Assembly (NCBI GenBank): GCA_025061245.1
Contig: JANZKD010000254.1
Span: forward strand, 1 to 5,734
Origin: Candidatus Culexmicrobium profundum
Lineage (GTDB): Archaea > Thermoproteota > Methanomethylicia > Culexarchaeales > Culexmicrobiaceae
Direction: 5' to 3'
Length of the DNA: 5,734 nt
Shown here piece after piece: positions 4,936 to 5,734 of this stretch. Position numbers and translations under genes: made by a program. Below the pieces are notes generated by a model that had not been told where the DNA came from, made no database searches, and saw nothing but the letters and a program-made list of their open reading frames with translations. Numbering within the stretch: position 1 is the first letter of the stretch; every line of letters starts with the position of its first letter.

Positions 4936-5355
4936 ATGCTTGATGAGAAAGAGTATGTTAGATGGATGAATTCGTCTAAGAAGACTTTATCTTCAGCTTT
5001 GGCTGATGCTGAGCGTGGGGATTTTAATTGGGCATGTTTTAAATGTCAACAGGCAGCTGAATTTGCAGTTAAATCTCTACTTAGAGGGCTTGGACTTCCC
5101 TCATATGGGCATAGTATTTCTAGGTTATTGAGGGTGGTTGAAGAAAATTTAGGAGTTGTTGAAGATGAAATTATTGAATCTGCTAAAATCTTGGATAAAT
5201 ATTATATTCCAACTAGATATCCAAATGCTTGGGTTGAAGGAAGCCCTGAAGATTATTATACGAAGTTTGACGCTGAATTGGCGATTAAATCTGCTGGGAA
5301 GATTATAAGTTGGGTTGAAGAGAAATGGGAATCCTTGAAAAGAGAAGGAAGATGA
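4936..5355 (+). CDS. HEPN-domain protein of a HEPN-MNT pair
   Basis: The 139-residue, mostly helical protein is a HEPN-domain member of the archaeal COG2250 type. Recognisable parts are FNWACFKCQQAAEFAVKSLL (helix 2, residues about 30-49), the GHS turn (58-60), and DKYYIPTRYPNAW (87-99) followed by EDYYT, the most conserved stretch of this family. HEPN proteins paired with minimal nucleotidyltransferases are toxin-antitoxin systems in several cases, HEPN being the RNase toxin. Here the usual RNase motif R-x4-6-H is not visible; the closest pattern is R50-x8-H59, so RNase activity is uncertain. The ATG is supported by a strong ribosome site. The TGA stop overlaps the MNT start ATG (ATGA), so the pair is translationally coupled. 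Alternative: a non-toxic nucleotide- or RNA-binding partner. Confidence 0.92.
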   Translation: MLDEKEYVRWMNSSKKTLSSALADAERGDFNWACFKCQQAAEFAVKSLLRGLGLPSYGHSISRLLRVVEENLGVVEDEIIESAKILDKYYIPTRYPNAWVEGSPEDYYTKFDAELAIKSAGKIISWVEEKWESLKREGR

Positions 5356-5684
5356 GAGAGTCTGTGATTAGGAAATCTTTAGAGTGGGTTTCAAGTCTTC
5401 CATTTAAACTTACTGCAATTCTAATAGGCTCCTATGCTAGGGGGGATTTTAATTTGTGGAGTGATGTAGACATTCTATTAATATCTAGAGAGTTTAAGGG
5501 AAATCCAGTTGAGAGATTAATGAGCATTGATTTTCCAGCTGGATTTCAAGTCATTCCATTAACAGAAAAGGAGTTTAAAATTCTTTTGAAAAGAAGGGAG
5601 CCATTAATATTGGAGGCCAAGGAGAAGGGGGTAATTTTAAGGGATGACTTAAAGCTTTTCAGTAAAGATAGTAATGAAAATTAG
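5352..5684 (+). CDS. Minimal nucleotidyltransferase (MNT) of a HEPN-MNT pair
   Basis: The 110-residue protein has the polymerase-beta-type nucleotidyltransferase signature GSYARGDFNLWSDVD (residues 26-40), the GS-x10-D-x-D motif that binds metal and NTP, with D38 and D40 as the first two carboxylates. In characterised pairs the MNT antitoxin adds AMP to its HEPN partner to silence it. Where related proteins often have a third acid before the VIPLT strand, Gln66 stands here (FQVIPLT), so full catalytic ability is not assured. I prefer ATG 5352 because it overlaps the HEPN stop and is preceded by GAAGGAAG; an in-frame ATG at 5325 would add nine residues overlapping HEPN. It is the second gene of the operon, ending at 5684 just 6 bases from the converging right-edge gene. 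Confidence 0.9.
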   Translation: MRESVIRKSLEWVSSLPFKLTAILIGSYARGDFNLWSDVDILLISREFKGNPVERLMSIDFPAGFQVIPLTEKEFKILLKRREPLILEAKEKGVILRDDLKLFSKDSNEN

Positions 5685-5690
5685 TTGGGT

Positions 5691-5734
5691 TTAATATGTT
5701 CTTATTGTTAATTCCTCTATTCTATTGAAGTGTT
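5691..5734 (-). CDS. Probable VapC (PIN) C-terminus, partial at window edge
   Basis: On the minus strand a frame entering from the right edge reads HFNRIEELTIRTY and ends in TAA (5693-5691). This resembles the C-terminal end of VapC toxins, usually TRN-x-KHF-x-x-I-x-x-L followed by a beta strand and Tyr, and aligns with KHYENIPELEIITY of the VapC at 2899-3309. Only 13 whole residues are visible, so the call is tentative. If right, a third vapBC module lies just outside the window, converging on the HEPN-MNT operon. Confidence 0.5.
   Translation of the reverse strand, partial: HFNRIEELTIRTY

Overview
The window looks like a piece of a thermophilic, AT-rich archaeal genome, most likely Thermoproteota/TACK-like; this is inferred from gene content and not proven. 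Supporting signs are two vapBC modules, a HEPN/MNT pair, small retropepsin-like proteins, an ArsR-type winged helix fused to membrane helices, TATA-like boxes about 25 bases before starts, GGTG/GTGAT-type ribosome sites and frequent TTG starts. No rRNA, tRNA, CRISPR array or transposase was seen.

Layout. Two related retropepsin-like genes diverge from a shared intergenic space: one on the minus strand runs off the left edge, and one on the plus strand (446-819) is broken by a one-base frameshift. A continuous minus-strand block follows: vapC/vapB module 1 (870-1489), a membrane-anchored winged-helix regulator (1780-2760) with the remains of a small two-helix membrane protein just downstream of it (1763-1522), and vapC/vapB module 2 (2899-3553). 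A plus-strand block then holds a 26-codon cysteine synthase fragment (3720-3800), a perfect 14-bp inverted repeat (3823-3860), an M24 peptidase-family gene lacking its 5' end (3838/3961-4836), and an overlapping HEPN-MNT pair (4936-5684). The last 44 bases appear to encode the C-terminus of a third VapC on the minus strand.

How it fits together. This is a toxin-antitoxin-rich accessory island in a decaying neighbourhood. The TA-type cassettes (vapBC1, vapBC2, HEPN-MNT) are intact, while four other loci are damaged: retropepsin, two-helix membrane protein, cysteine synthase and M24 peptidase. The cysteine synthase and M24 remnants meet at a junction carrying an inverted duplication, which looks like a rearrangement scar. 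The two single-base frameshifts could be real mutations, recoding sites or assembly errors; the sequence alone cannot decide.

No single clearly new system stands out. The best candidates for follow-up are the paired retropepsins next to TA modules, the regulator with its small membrane partner, and the fold-back junction.
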